From positions 14,584,085 through 14,648,084 of the forward strand of contig JBBCBC010000033.1 of assembly GCA_037126765.1 (NCBI GenBank): a stretch of 64,000 nt of DNA, written 5' to 3'. The notes below the pieces were generated by a model. The model was not told the DNA's origin. It saw only the letters and a list, made by a program, of their open reading frames with translations, and searched no databases. A program made the position numbers and the translations under genes. The stretch's first letter is position 1. Every line of letters starts with the position of its first letter. Origin of the DNA: Stenogyne calaminthoides. Taxonomy: Eukaryota; Streptophyta; Magnoliopsida; Lamiales; Lamiaceae. This document shows, one piece after another, positions 44,331 through 56,280 of the stretch.

Positions 44331-44894
44331 TCACATGGAGGTTTTTCAAAAAGATCTTTGAAGTATCTTAAAGGCACAATGAATAGAGGATTATGGTATC
44401 CAGCTGATGATAACCTTGAATTAACTGGTTACTCAGATGCTGATTATGGAGGTTGCAGAATTGACAGGAAGTCCACTTCAGGAACTTGTCAATTTCTAGG
44501 AAGTAAGCTGATATCTTGGTTTTCGAAGAAATAAACCTCAGTAGCAACAAGTACTCTTCAAGTCAATACATGGTCGCGGGAAGTCATTTGTGTTTCGATT
44601 CTTTTGCTCGCACAACAATTAAGGGATTATAAAGTTGTAGCCAATGAAGTACCAATATTCTGTGACAATAATAGTGTCATTGCTATTTCACAAAATCCGG
44701 TATTGCACACCATATGCAAGCATGTGGATATCAGACATCACTTCATCAGAGATCATGTCGAGAAGAAGGACATAAGGATGGAGAAAATTCATACTGATAA
44801 GCAAAGAGCTGATATCTTGACTAAACCTTTGGCGGAATCAAGATTTCAGGAACTTTCAGTTGAATTAGGGATGTTAGAACCAGATGTAGAGTAA
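44331..44894 (+). pseudogene. E3 RNase H
   Basis: Frames contain LTGYSDADYGGCRIDRKSTS, then CQFLGSKLISWFSK (44410-44530), a stop at 44533 and, from 44604, the C-terminal half ending LTKPLAESRFQELSVELGML and a stop at 44892. It removes the RNA strand during cDNA synthesis. It is the last domain of pol. Confidence 0.8.
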
Positions 44895-45389
44895 AATTTG
44901 AAAAATTGAAGATTTTCAGATGCATAAAGTTTTCTCAGAATTCTACTGAGAAGCTCAGGATAAAATGGAAATCTTGAATCGAGTCTCGAAACTCAGATCT
45001 TCAAGGTCAAGATTAAGAAAGACAATCGAACCTATTCAAGATTTTCGATATTATCTTGACATTTTATCAAGGTCAGTACTCAGTAAGACTGATAGAGAGA
45101 AATTAGTCTGAAGAAGTAATGACTCATGCGACTCATTTATTGCTCAAAGTGAAGCTCAGTAATCATTCGCAATAAATACAAAACACCTGAGGAATGTTTT
45201 TTTGGGCGGGATCGTTTTAAATTCTGAAGAAGGTCAACAGTCATTTAATGCTCTGTTACATTAATGACCAATGAGGATATTTTGGCGGCTTACTTTTCGG
45301 AGATCGTCGGTTCGTATACCCGATTAATCGGAGAATAATCACAAACGTTGTTTTTCACCTAACCAACTCGATTCCCCACGATCTCGATG
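44895..45389 (+). other. E3 pol to env-like gap
   Basis: About 500 bp, non-coding, rich in AAGATTTT and CTCAG-type sequence. It is conserved in E4 at 59653-60135 with few gaps. The conservation suggests a promoter or RNA-processing role for the downstream ORF. Confidence 0.55.
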
Positions 45390-45522
45390 CTATTTATACC
45401 CAAATAAGCAATTCAAGCCAAAATTTTATCAAACCCTTCGTTCCCAAATCCTCTGCAAATAAATCCCCTTTGCTTAGAAAATCCCAAACCCTAAAGCTTC
45501 ATTTCTTCAATCAATCTCTAAA
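45390..45522 (+). promoter_or_regulatory. Putative internal promoter and leader of the E3 env-like ORF
   Basis: CTATTTATACCC at 45390 lies 133 bp before the ATG. It is followed by a C/T-rich leader with an AAACCCTAA (telo-box-like) motif at about 45485. E4 repeats the layout (TATATAAA at 60136, AAACCCTAA near 60235, ATG at 60272). TATA, a pyrimidine-rich leader and a telo-box are typical of plant core promoters. Confidence 0.5.
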
Positions 45523-48500
45523 ATGGCTCCAACCTTGTTCGAGAGATTAGCCGAAACCAACAAGCCTTGGTACGAGTTCGTTGTCTCACTCCAAAGCACA
45601 ACCAACTCAAAGCCAGAAGAGGAGGCTCTACACATGATTCGACTGGCCAAACTCACCCATCTAGTCGCAAGCCGACCAGACCAGGAGTTTGCGAAAGAGG
45701 TAATTGAATTCATCTATAACTTGAAGATAGATGAAGAGGACTGTATGCATTCTAAGATTACTGTATCACATTTAGAGCGATCGTCCAAATACATCGATTT
45801 TGAGAGGGATCTCAGATATAGTTCCGAAAAAATCAATGATGTTTTTGAGCTCTGTGATAGAGGAGAGGATCCTGCGATGTATATGTCAGGAAGAGAGCAG
45901 GAGTACTTAGATAGGATTTCTGAGAATCCTGTTAAATTTGAGGCGACATTGCATAAAAGGCACTTAAAGCCACAATATCGTGTGTTGATGGATATTGTGA
46001 GCAAGAGCATCATGAGTCTTGCGGGGAATTTTGAGCAGATTAGTACCCCGAAGCTCAGATTGATGGCGGCAATCGAGGCCTCACCCACCACCGACTTCAA
46101 CCGGCTGAAATTTTTTGATTCGAAAGGTGAGTGAGCGGGACCAAAGTTTTGAAGAAGGTTGACGGGGCGATCTCAATAAAGGCAAGATCCACCATGCCAC
46201 CAAAATTGCTTATATTTTGGAGATGTGCCAGAGAGGAGGAGGATATCTTCGCCAATTCGACCTCATTCCCTAAGTCCAAAATTCTCTTTAAGCCCATTCT
46301 TTTAAAAAGCGGTCATCATCGGGGAAGAGAAAAGAAGGTAGAATCACCCGATTCTTGGTGAAAAAGAGACTCAACAAACTAGGGGGAAGGTTTTGTTGAA
46401 AGCAAAGATGGAGCAGGGTGCAAAAATAATGAAGCAGAAGAACCTTGCCCCAAAGCGCAAAAGATTGGTGGTTCTCACTGATGAAGATGGCAGTGATTCT
46501 GAGGAGATTCAACTTTGAGGGACAAACCGCCGAGTTCGCCATTGTAAGTTTTGGCTCAGTTATCTCTAAGGCACAAGACCAGGATCGAGGAGCGGGTCTT
46601 CTCTGCGAGGTGCTTGAGACATCTCTAAGTTCAGACAAAATTTCTCAGGAAATTTTCAAAGGAACTCAGGCCTCAGAGATTCCTACCAAAGAAGTGTAGG
46701 CTCAGACAACAGAAGAGCCAACTCAGAGTCAATCTGAGGATACGCCCACCAGTTCTCGGAACCCACTCGATGCAAACCGAGGACTTGATCGCACAACCTT
46801 CAGAGGCTAATGAGACTCGTGAGCGTAATATTCTTGATGAGCTCCCGAAAGTGATCTACTTTTGATCCTCGCCAGGCTTCAATCGAACCAGAGAGAGCCC
46901 GAGATGGAAGAAGGGCGAGGCCAAGAAGGCGAGGGAGGATCAAGGGGGAAATAGCCATTCTGATCCGCTACCCCGAGCTCAAATTCATACCCCTCGATCG
47001 CAAGATGTTTTTCTCGATATGACAACCATGTTCATCCTCAATCGACTCTTCCCGATGCTTGATATTGCCGCTTTCGGAAGAAGATCGGCGAATTAGGAAA
47101 CAACCTTTTCGACCGACTTCTCGTGGTTCGGATGACAAAGCTCGTGATGAAAAACTCCGATTTTGATGAGCCGGTTCAGGAAGTTAGCCGAGAGGAAAGC
47201 TACCAAGTTGGTGCCCCTAGCAAATGAGACAAATCTCAAGATGGAGATGGGGACCAACAGGGAGATCTTGAAGGATCGGTCTCGGATGGAAAAGGAGACT
47301 TCATTCTTCGATCAACTCCGAAATTGGTCAACCTCAGACTGAAGCTAGCACTCTTCAGGTACCTTTTGGCACTATTGACAATTATGCCAAAGTTACTGAA
47401 AGTTCTATCTTTAATTCTGAATTGTCTGATAAACAGACTGAGGCTCAGTTGGAGACTGGAGCTCAGAATGAAGCTGAAGCTCAGGATGATCAAACAAAGA
47501 CAGAGGTGTGCGAAGGTTCCTGAGATTGACCTCACTCCCTTGATGGAGAAACTTGAGAAGGTTGAGCCAATGATGATCAAGATTGCTCAGATGGAAGAAA
47601 CATTGGCCAATCAAGCTCAAAAGATGGAAAGTCTTAGTCACTCTTCAGAGCTGGTGTTAATCCAAAACACTCTGACCTCACAAATGACCTCCATGGAAGA
47701 TAAGCTGAATGAAAAGCTGGAGGGAGTCAAGGATGAGCTCGATCTTTGAAAATGAATCAGAAGCACCAGGAGTCAACTGCATTTCTAGAGGTGAAATTGG
47801 CAGAGAGGAATGAAGTGATGATAAAATTTGCTGTTGAGGAAATGAGCTCAATGCTCATGACCAAGATGACAGAGATGTTCAAGGAAGCACTCTCTGGCCA
47901 GTTTGCCCATTTATCTGAAGAATTTTATGTGGCCAAGAACCATCTAAGGAGGCCGAAGACGAACAAGATCGGATAGCGAGAGAGGTTCATTGTGTGAGCA
48001 AAGAGCAATATCACATGGACACAAAGATTCTCTCGGACTTCTTCCAAATTACGGTGCCAAGAAGGGGAAAAGGAAGGTGAAGACCTCGTAAAGTTCATGG
48101 CACGTGCTTTGGAGAAGAAGGCCTTAAAAGATGCTGAAATGTATAATCTAGCCAAAGCCTTAAGAGAAGTCGAAGCTACTGAGAAGTTAAAGTTTGCTCA
48201 GGTGGAGAAGCCTATCTACACTCTAGTTTCTGAGCAAACCATGCTTGATGTTGCAAGAGAGAAACCGAAGTTCTAGAGCAAAGGTTGGAACAAGCCAAGT
48301 CGCTGGCGATTTGCTATGAAGAGGAAAGTCTTGGGCGTTGTTCAACCTGTAAGCAAAAGCGTCGCGAAGCTTCTAAGCCAATCCAGAGAAAGTCGATTCG
48401 GATGATGAAGAAACGGAAGAATCTGAAGTCTCAATCTCGGAAGAAAGTCTTCAACACGAGAGATGCTCAAGACACTCCAAATAGAACAAGCTAAGAAAGT

Positions 48501-49053
48501 CTTTTGCCGGTCTCAGGAGCGTCTGTGATCAGAAATATGATAGACGAAGAGCAGAAGCAAAGGAGTGAATTCAGGAAGTTTGCGAGCAAGAGGAAAGGGA
48601 CATCAAAAGCACTGAAGTGGCCCCACGTTGATAAATGGATGCCTATCAAACTCAACGATATGTGGGAAGAGGTCAAGAGAACCTTCTGGTTCAATTATGA
48701 TGTTCTCAGGGAATGGAGATGGGAAAGCTCAGATCAGAATGAAGCATTCATTGAATATCTCCTTACCTTCTATCCAAAGTATCTACAGGGCTGGATTAAC
48801 CTTGCGGGTGAAGAAGAGGTACAGATAGTAGCCCCTAGTCCATATTCCTATCCTCATCCTAGACTTGGTAATGGCTTGGTAAATGAGAAGGCCATTACTC
48901 AAGAAATTGCTCAGTATGCTGGTCAGTTGGGTTTAACAGGAAACAGTCCGGATATCATTAAGGAGAGAAATGAGCTGAAGAAGAGATTTTTCGGAATGTT
49001 CGACCTGGAGGTGCCCGCTGATGAAGTTGAGAATGAAGCAAAATCAAGAGCGT
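45523..49053 (+). pseudogene. E3 env-like ORF
   Basis: The ATG at 45523 opens a 203-codon frame (MAPTLFERLAETNKPWYEFV, then EALHMIRLAKLTHLVASRPD, then SGREQEYLDRISENPVKFEA). It shifts near 46120. The middle part is Lys- and Glu-rich and frameshifted (46130-47320). Coiled-coil segments lie at 47324-47749 and 47746-47976 (ALSGQFAHLSEEFYVAKNHL). The C-terminal domain is open at 48504-49055 (183 codons, with MPIKLNDMWEEVKRTFWFNY and later KKRFFGMFDLEVPADEVENE). Full length would be about 1170 codons. It has no signal peptide or membrane helix, so it is env-like by position only. It may act in particle assembly or nucleic-acid interaction. That is unknown. Confidence 0.7.
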
Positions 49054-49448
49054 AAGATCAAGAGCCAAATCAAGATCAAGATCAAGACTCGAAGATTCTC
49101 GTAATCTTTAAATTTTTGTCTTTTTGATTTTGTTGATAAACTCATTGTAATCTGTAATGGGATACCAATCATCAATGAAGATTTATCATTATGCTCAAAA
49201 GATAATATCTCATTATCTTATTTACATGTCTTTTATTTTGATATGCTGAATGAATGTCTCTGAACTGATTGTATTTTGATAAGGAGGAAATTGTTTAAGT
49301 ATTTGGTAATGAACTACTTAAAGAGATTCATTACTGAAGAAATTGCTGAATGATTTAAATTGTTGGGAGACAACCAATCTTGTAATAGGATAAACTGAAA
49401 CCTGAGTATAGGTTATATGTTTGTAACAAGATAGGTTTTGGCATCATC

Positions 49449-49462
49449 AAAAAGGGGAAAAT
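49449..49462 (+). promoter_or_regulatory. E3 polypurine tract
   Basis: AAAAAGGGGAAAAT just before the LTR start. The expected TG of the LTR is TT here (49463-49464). Confidence 0.82.
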
Positions 49463-51533
49463 TTTTGGGAGATGAATTTAATAAAAGATATATGATTTTG
49501 ATTAGATCCCAAAACCCCTGAGTATGACATGTTCAGAATGATCTTGATAGTTGAGTCGATTCGGTTTTTAGAGTATTCGGATGTTATCTCGCAAAATGTA
49601 TAGTCAATGAGATATAGTTCGAATAGGATCTCAAGACTCGAAGAACTCGAGATGTTTTACAAGAAACCGAAGTTTCAATATGAAACCGAAGGTTCTCAAG
49701 ACTCGATGTGAAAACGAGATATCAAGACTCGATGAGATCTTGAGGAATCAAGGCTCAACACGAAGATTCAGTGTATCAGTCAGTTTGTCTCAGAAGTTTC
49801 TGAAGACTCGGAAGACCCTGAAGACTCAGAAGACCCTGAAGACTCAGAAGACTCAAGACTCAAGACTCAAGACGCAAGATCAAGATCGAGAATCAAGATC
49901 AAGAATATCGATGGCACAAGAATTATCAAGACTCGGTAAATGTACCAATGCTCGATATAAACCTGAATGTTCCGAGGCACTGAATATATCTATCTGAAGG
50001 ATACAATTCTGAGAAGATCGCGATTCCTTAGAAAATAGATATTTGCCAAGACATTCGAATGCGGATAAAAAAGGAACTAAGTCAGAAGTGTTGTTAAGGT
50101 TATATCAAACTCAGAGTTTGTAACCAAAAAGAGCCGTTGAAGGTGTCTACCTTTAACTGGAGACAAAAGTCAAAAAGAGGAAGACGACATCAGACCATCT
50201 TGACAATCGACGGTGGATGTGTCGTTGAAAAGGATGTCGATGTACAAAAGTTCCAGATCGCAAAAAAGTGAAGACCGCTACATGAAAGGTTATTGCCTAA
50301 AACGTGTTAGGGAGTTTCAAACCCTAAATATAGTCGTTTCTCACACACCATAAGAGGAAACTCACGAAGCTATCTCTCCAACGGATAGTTTTCAAGAGTG
50401 ACCTTGGTGTATGCCTATAAATACTGGTGACCCTCTACATTGTAAGGTTACGGAAATTTATACATAACTCAAGAGCTCAAACTTATTCTTGCAAAAGTTA
50501 AAGCACTCAAAAAACTTAGAATTTCCCAATTGCTTCTATATTGAAGAGAGCTCACTATACTAAGCCTAGCTTGATAAGAATTATCCAAAGCTTAGTCGAG
50601 ATATCCTAACCCTTTGCATTGTGCTTCATTGTAAAGGATATCTCATCCTAGTTGGAAACCAACCGAGAAACCCCAAACCCTTGAGAAGGTAGTTGGAGTG
50701 TGTTTGTTGGTGAGAAGAGTTATAAAGAGTTAGTAAACTACGCGGAGTAGTCAGAAAACTCTAGAGGAGAAGTTAGTAAGCTACATGGGTAGTCTGAAAG
50801 CTTGTTTGTGTTTGAGTAAGTAAACTACGGAGGTAGTCAGAAAGCTCAAGGTCGGGTTGAGTAAGTAAACTACGTGGAGTAGTCGGAAAACTCAGGGCCG
50901 AGTTGAGTAAGTAAACTACGCGAGGTAGTCAGAAAGCTCAGAAGTGATTAGTGAATTTCTCTGAGGATAAGAGAGAGTGGACGTAGGAGCTTGAGTCTCT
51001 GAACCACTATAATTGTTGTGTTGTTTATTGCTTTCCTTATCTGTGCTTAATTGTTGAATTGACTTGATTTTGAAAGCATACTTTTCACTGATATTCAGTT
51101 GGAATCAATCCACTGAAGTTGCATGTAATTGAATCACAACTTAATCACTAATTCATAAAGGGAAGGTTTTCAGCAAAGCTTAAAACGAGTATAAACTAGA
51201 GGACCAACCATTCCACTCATCTTGAGTAGCTAGAAACGGATAGTTAACAAACCAACTCTCTTACGAGGATTCAGTAAGTTAGTTATCTGATCCAAGCAAC
51301 TCAGGATCTCTGACACTCAGGACTCAGTTGGGATTATCTGAGGTATCTGAAAGCAGCTCAGAATCACTGTCTTAGTAGACTTTGACTCAGAGCGATCTGT
51401 GCTTCTCAGGACCTAATCTTCAGGATTATCTGACCCAAGCTGACCTCAGTAAGAAAAAGTTTTAAAAACACTGAACACGTGTATTCTGCCCCCCCCCATA
51501 CACGTGTAAGACTCGTTTGTACCAGGACCAATA
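49463..51533 (+). mobile_element. E3 3' LTR (family A, 2071 bp)
   Basis: It starts TTTTGGGAGATG, with the terminal TG changed to TT, and ends ACCAGGACCAATA, where CCAACA is expected. TATA box 50415-50423, leader hairpin array 50737-50929, U5 hairpin 51475-51507. It is longer than the 5' LTR, with many short indels, largely CTGA/TCAG in one copy against CGA/TCG in the other. No 5-bp duplication matches between its right flank (AATCA) and the left flank of the 5' LTR (TATGT). Confidence 0.9.
51475..51507 (+). promoter_or_regulatory. U5 hairpin with C-rich loop (family A)
   Basis: ACACGTGTA and TACACGTGT are a perfect 9-bp inverted repeat around TTCTGCCCCCCCCCA. Both arms contain CACGTG. The same structure is at 29688-29716 and about 53621-53645. 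It is imperfect at 6483-6511 and broken at 39186-39211. Confidence 0.65.
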
Positions 51534-51727
51534 AATCATTTATATTTATGGTAGAAAGAGTTCTTTATTATTATTTTATGTGATAAAAGTGTTGGGGGTA
51601 GAAAGAGTTGTTTATTAGTATTTTATGTGATAAAGTGATAAAGTGTTGGAGGTAGAAATAGTTGTTTATTACTATTTTATGTGATAAAAGTGATAAAGTA
51701 GAAATTTCCATTTAAGGAAATATGTAG
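51534..51727. mobile_element. Stowaway-like MITE, middle part between E3 and E4
   Basis: It continues the MITE cut at 37231: three tandem units of about 50 bp (GGTAGAAAGAGTTGTTTATT, then TATTTTATGTGATAAA) ending with GAAATTTCCATTTAAGGAAA. That last palindrome-like piece is typical of the subterminal part of these MITEs. The remaining terminus is not in the window, because E4 starts at 51728. Confidence 0.7.
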
Positions 51728-53669
51728 TGTTGGGAGATGAATTTTAATAAAGATTTATGACTTTGATTATATCCCAAAACCCCTGAGTATGACATGTTCA
51801 GAATGATCTTGATAAGTTGAGTCGATTCAGTTTTTAATATTCAGGATGTTATCTGCGCAGAATGTATAGTCGCCAGATATAGTTCGTGATAATTATCAAG
51901 ACTCGATGAGGATCTTGAGTAAATCAAGACTCAATGAGAAGACTCAAAGACATCGGTCAAGATAAACTACAAAGATTCAAGACCACTCAAGACTCAAAAA
52001 GACCTCAAGATGCAAAGACTGAAGATTGAGAAACTGAAGATCAAGAATACTGAAGGCACAATAATTACTGAAGAATCAGTAATGTACTGAATGCTCAGTA
52101 TGAACCTGAATGTTCCGACGCACTTAATATATCTATCTGAATGATGCAATATTGAGAAGATCGCGATTCCTTAGAAAGATAGATATCTGCCAAGACATTC
52201 AAATGCGCATAAAAAGGAACTAAGTCGAAGTGTTGTTAAGGTTATATCAAACTCGAGTTTGTAAATCAAAAAGAGCCGCTGAAAGGTGTCTACCTTTAAC
52301 TGGAGACAAAAGTCAAAAAGAGAAAGACAACACTGTACCATACTGACACTGACAGTGACAGGTCTCTGGAAAAGGATGTCAGATGTACAAAAGTTCCAGA
52401 CTACAAAAAGTGAAGACCGGCTACATGGAAGGCTATTGCTTGCAGAAAGTGTTAGGGAGTTTCAAACCCTAAATATAGCCGTTTCACACACCACAAGAGG
52501 AAACTCACGAAGCTGTCTCTCCAACGGATAGTTTTCAAGAGTGACCTTGGTGTATGCCTATAAATACTGGTGACCCTCTACATTGTAAGGTTACGGGAAA
52601 TTTATACGCAACTTAAGAGCTCAAGCCTATTCTTGTAAAAGTTAAAAGCACTTTCGAAAAACTTAGAATTTCTCAAGTGCTTCAATATTGAAGAGAGCTC
52701 ACTATACTAAGCCTAGCTTGATAAGAATTATCAAAGCTTAGTCGAGATATCCTAACCCTTTGCATTGTGCTTCATTGTAAAGGATATCTCATCCTAGTTG
52801 AAACCAACCAAGAAACCCCAAACCCTTGTGAAGGTAGTTGGAGTGTGTTTGTTGGTGAGAAGTGTTGTAAAGAGTTAGTAAACTACGCGAGTAGTCGAAA
52901 AAACTCTAGAGGAGAAGTTAGTAAGATCTGAGGGTAGTCCGAAAGCTTGTGTGTGATTGAGTAAGTAAACCACGAGAGGTAGTCGAGAAGCTCAAGGTCG
53001 GGTTGAGTAAGTAAACTACGTGGAGTAGTCCCGAAAAACTCGTGGGCGAGTTGAGTAAGTAAACTACGAGGTAGTCGTAAAGCTCATTGTTGATAGTGAA
53101 TTTCTCTGAAAGAGTCGGAGAGAGTGGACGAGAAGCTTGAGTCTCCGATCCACTATAATTGTTGTGTTCTTTATTTCTTTCCTTATCTCGTGCTTATCTT
53201 TGCATTGACTTGATTTTGAAAGCATACTTTTCAATCGATATTCATTTGAATCAATCCAATTGAAGTTGCATAAGTGAATCACACACCTAATCACTATTTC
53301 ATAAAGGAAGGGTTTTCGCAAAGCTTAAAAACGAGTATAAACTAAGGGCCAAACCATTCAAGACAACCGAGTAGCTAGAACAGATAGTTACCAAACCGCG
53401 TACTCTTCCGAGGGTTCAATAAAGTTAGTTATCGATCCAAGCAACTCAGGGATCTCCGACACTCGGGACTCGGTTGGGATTATCTCGAGGTTTAAAAGCA
53501 TTTCGGGATCACCGTCTCGATAGACTTTGACTCGGAGCGATCTGTGCTTCTCGAACCTAATCTTAAGGATTATCGACCCAAAAGTGACCTCGATGAAAAA
53601 AAAGTTTTAAAAACACCGAACACGTGTATTCCCCATACACGTGTAAGACTTCGTTTGCACCGACCAACA
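51728..53669 (+). mobile_element. E4 5' LTR (family A, 1942 bp)
   Basis: It starts TGTTGGGAGATG and ends CCGACCAACA. TATA box 52558-52566, leader hairpin array 52882-53075, U5 hairpin about 53621-53645. It is very close to the E2 and E3 LTRs. Confidence 0.9.
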
Positions 53670-53671
53670 AG

Positions 53672-53683
53672 TGGTATCGAGCG
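53672..53683 (+). promoter_or_regulatory. E4 primer-binding site, altered
   Basis: TGGTATCGAGCG stands for TGGTATCAGAGCG, with one base (A of CAG) missing compared with the E5 site and the known tRNA-iMet complement. Confidence 0.85.
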
Positions 53684-53801
53684 GTGGTTCAACTTGACCA
53701 CTGGCCGTGTTGACCAAAGTTTTATTTTCAAAAATACTTGTGGTCTATCCGAACCCGATCTTATTTGTTTGAAACCTTTTATTTTTCAAGAGATCGGAAA
53801 A

Positions 53802-54896
53802 ATGTCTTCTAAAAACTTCCCATGTTCTCACCGGAGAACTATGACCTATGGAGATCGAGAATGCAGGCTCATTTGTATTCCAAACATGAGCGTATGTGGA
53901 GAGTGGTCTCTCAAGGACCATTCCAGTTCTTCAGTGAATCCCGGAGGAAATGAAAGATGAGAGAATTGATCCTAGAGCGAAATTTCCTAAGTCGATGACC
54001 AACCCGACTCTGAGGAGAGAAAGTTAGTTAATCTAGACTACATTGCAAAAGACACACCATACAACACAATTGATGATGGTGTGATGGGAATGATCTCTCA
54101 CTGTAATACTGCTAAAGAGATTTGGGATACACTAGCTGCTATGTGCCAAGGCACAGATCATATAAAAAAAGAAAACAAACTTTTCAAAGGGCAATTGGAA
54201 AGTTTGATTTTTTGAAATGGATGATGGTGAATCAATAGACAAACCGAAGTCGATTCACTAAAGATCATGAATGATCTAAATGCACTTGGAAAGAAATACC
54301 CACAGAGAGAAGTTGCATTGAAAATTCTTTTGAGGTCTATCTAAGAAATGGGATATTCATGCAAAGGGTGATTGAAAACACCAAGAATATTAACTCAATG
54401 CCATACCAACAAGTCTTCTCCGAAATGAAAAGCCTATGAATTTGTAATTGATAAGAAATCCAAAAAGGCCGACAAAGAAAAGATGATTCTTCATCGAGTA
54501 AGAATGTGGCCTTAAAAGCCAAAAGATAAAACCTCAGAAAAACTAGAGAGTCTCGAGAACCCCATGCCAAAAAATCGGATGAGCTTGAGGAAAAGCTAGC
54601 ACCGATGGCAAGAAGGTTTGATAGACTCAATAAAAGAGATTTGGAAAATACAAAAAACTATTACAGAACCACAGTACCGGAAGAAACCCGAGAGGACGAT
54701 CAACCGAGAAGAAGAAAGACTGAAAAGTCAAGGATCTTCATCCAAAATAAAGGACTTCAAGTCCAAAGAAGAAAATGATCAGGATGATGATGCCAACAGA
54801 TGCTATAACTGCCAGAAGAAAGGTCACTTCCAATATGATTGTCCAAATTTGAGTGCTAAGGAGAGAAGAGAAAGGCAAGCTATAAAGAGACCGTAA
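53802..54896 (+). pseudogene. E4 gag
   Basis: The ATG at 53802 starts MSSKNFPCSHRRT, shifted relative to E3 after MSSK by a missing A. Frames continue with RMWRVVSQGPFQF-like sequence, VMGMISH and YQQVFSEMK-like parts. An intact zinc knuckle CYNCQKKGHFQYDC is at 54801-54842, in a 92-codon open frame (54618-54896). At least six frameshifts are seen, several being CAG/CTG to CG changes (for example GACGATCAACCGAG at 54686 against GACAGATCAACTGAG in E3). Confidence 0.75.
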
Positions 54897-56280
54897 GTTC
54901 TCAAGCAAAAAGGCCATGATTGCGAAGAAGAACACTCGAGGAGGATCTAGCTCTTCGGATGAGATATTCTCGACAAAGAAAGTGATGGCATCTGTCTGAT
55001 GGCCATTGAGGAGGTAAACTCTTCTTTCTCTGTTGTTGCTCCTACACTAGCACAAGTGTTTTCAAGTTCCACTGAAAACAGTCATTTTGACCTGATGGAT
55101 TCTTTCGAGAATCCGATGAAGGACTATGCTGTTTTGCAAGGACTGCTAAATCAAACTCAAGAGCGTAATAAGGAACCGAAAAGTTGAAAAATCTAAAATG
55201 GAAAAACTCTAGCAATATCGAAGTCACTTCTCAATTAATCGAGCTCTTGATGAACTGGATGTTACGAAAGTACAACTCGAGAGAAAGAGAAGTTGATAGT
55301 GTCCCTAATCGAAAAGCTAGAGAAATCCATTGAAGAGATTCAAATTAATCGTAATCGAGTTCAATGACCTCTCTCGAGAAGCATAAAACTCTACAGATCT
55401 GTGGAGGATAGTGAAAGAAGTTAACTCTATTGAATAATGCATCTAATGTAATACATGAAATTCAAAGTTACCAGAGATCTGTGACTATAAAAACTGGATT
55501 GGGATATATTCCGGGGGGACCTCACAAGGTCATCTAAATGTTTGCGTCAAGTAGCAAGAAGACTATCTTTGTAAAACCAAATGGGCACCTACACTTCAAA
55601 CTCAAGAAATGCCCAAGGTTGTAGACAAGGAAAATTACCTATGGTCTCAAGAAACCGAATGATCGGGTTAGAAAGCCCAAACCTCGGTGAAGGCAAGAAA
55701 ACTGAAAGCGGTCGATTGGAAAGTTTCGAGCAAGTACTTCAAAGCCTCAGTTAAGAATGCAAACCCGAAAGGCTCCACATCAACCATCGGAGGAATCCTC
55801 GATGAGAAACACTCAAAGAGACATTCTCAATCGAAGAAACCAAGTCCTCAAGATATCTTTGAAAGACCAGTTCAACATAACCCGAACCTCACTTGCTTAA
55901 GGGTAAAGGTTATCCGAACCCGAGTCATCAAAGATTTAGACCGGTTGCACAAAAAGCCTAAGCATCCGAAATGTAAGGCTGAACCAAAGAAGAACTCTAA
56001 GGCACATGTTCATGCTAAAGCTAGCACACATATACGTAAAACCGCTAAGGCACCCCGAGTAGTGGATGTATATGTTGATGTTTATGGAAGACAAATTAGC
56101 CACTCTAAAGTGATTAGAGTTGTCGAGGCGATTTGGATTCCGAAAAGGTCTGAAATAACCTCGTAGGGACCCTACACAAAATGGGTACCTAAGAATTGAT
56201 CTATTTTTCGGGAGGAAAACCCAGGCACTAAGTCGATGAAAGATCACATGGCAATCGATGAGCAGAGATGAAAAAAGCTC
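54897..56280 (+). pseudogene. E4 gag C-terminus and PR linker
   Basis: It includes the coiled-coil segment (54999-55187, NSHFDLMDSFENPMKDYAVL). The 159-codon open linker frame 55687-56166 is very basic (rich in Lys, Ser and His) and ends VDVYVDVYGRQISHSKVIRV. The frames correspond to E3 40500-41760. Confidence 0.65.

Noticed and set aside
44895..45389. Hidden small gene between pol and the env-like ORF
   Set aside because: Stops in all frames in both E3 and E4. Conservation without an open frame points to regulatory sequence.
51534..51727. The short repeats between E3 and E4 as a minisatellite or centromeric satellite
   Set aside because: They continue the MITE left of E3 and carry its subterminal palindrome-like piece. 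There are too few copies for a satellite.
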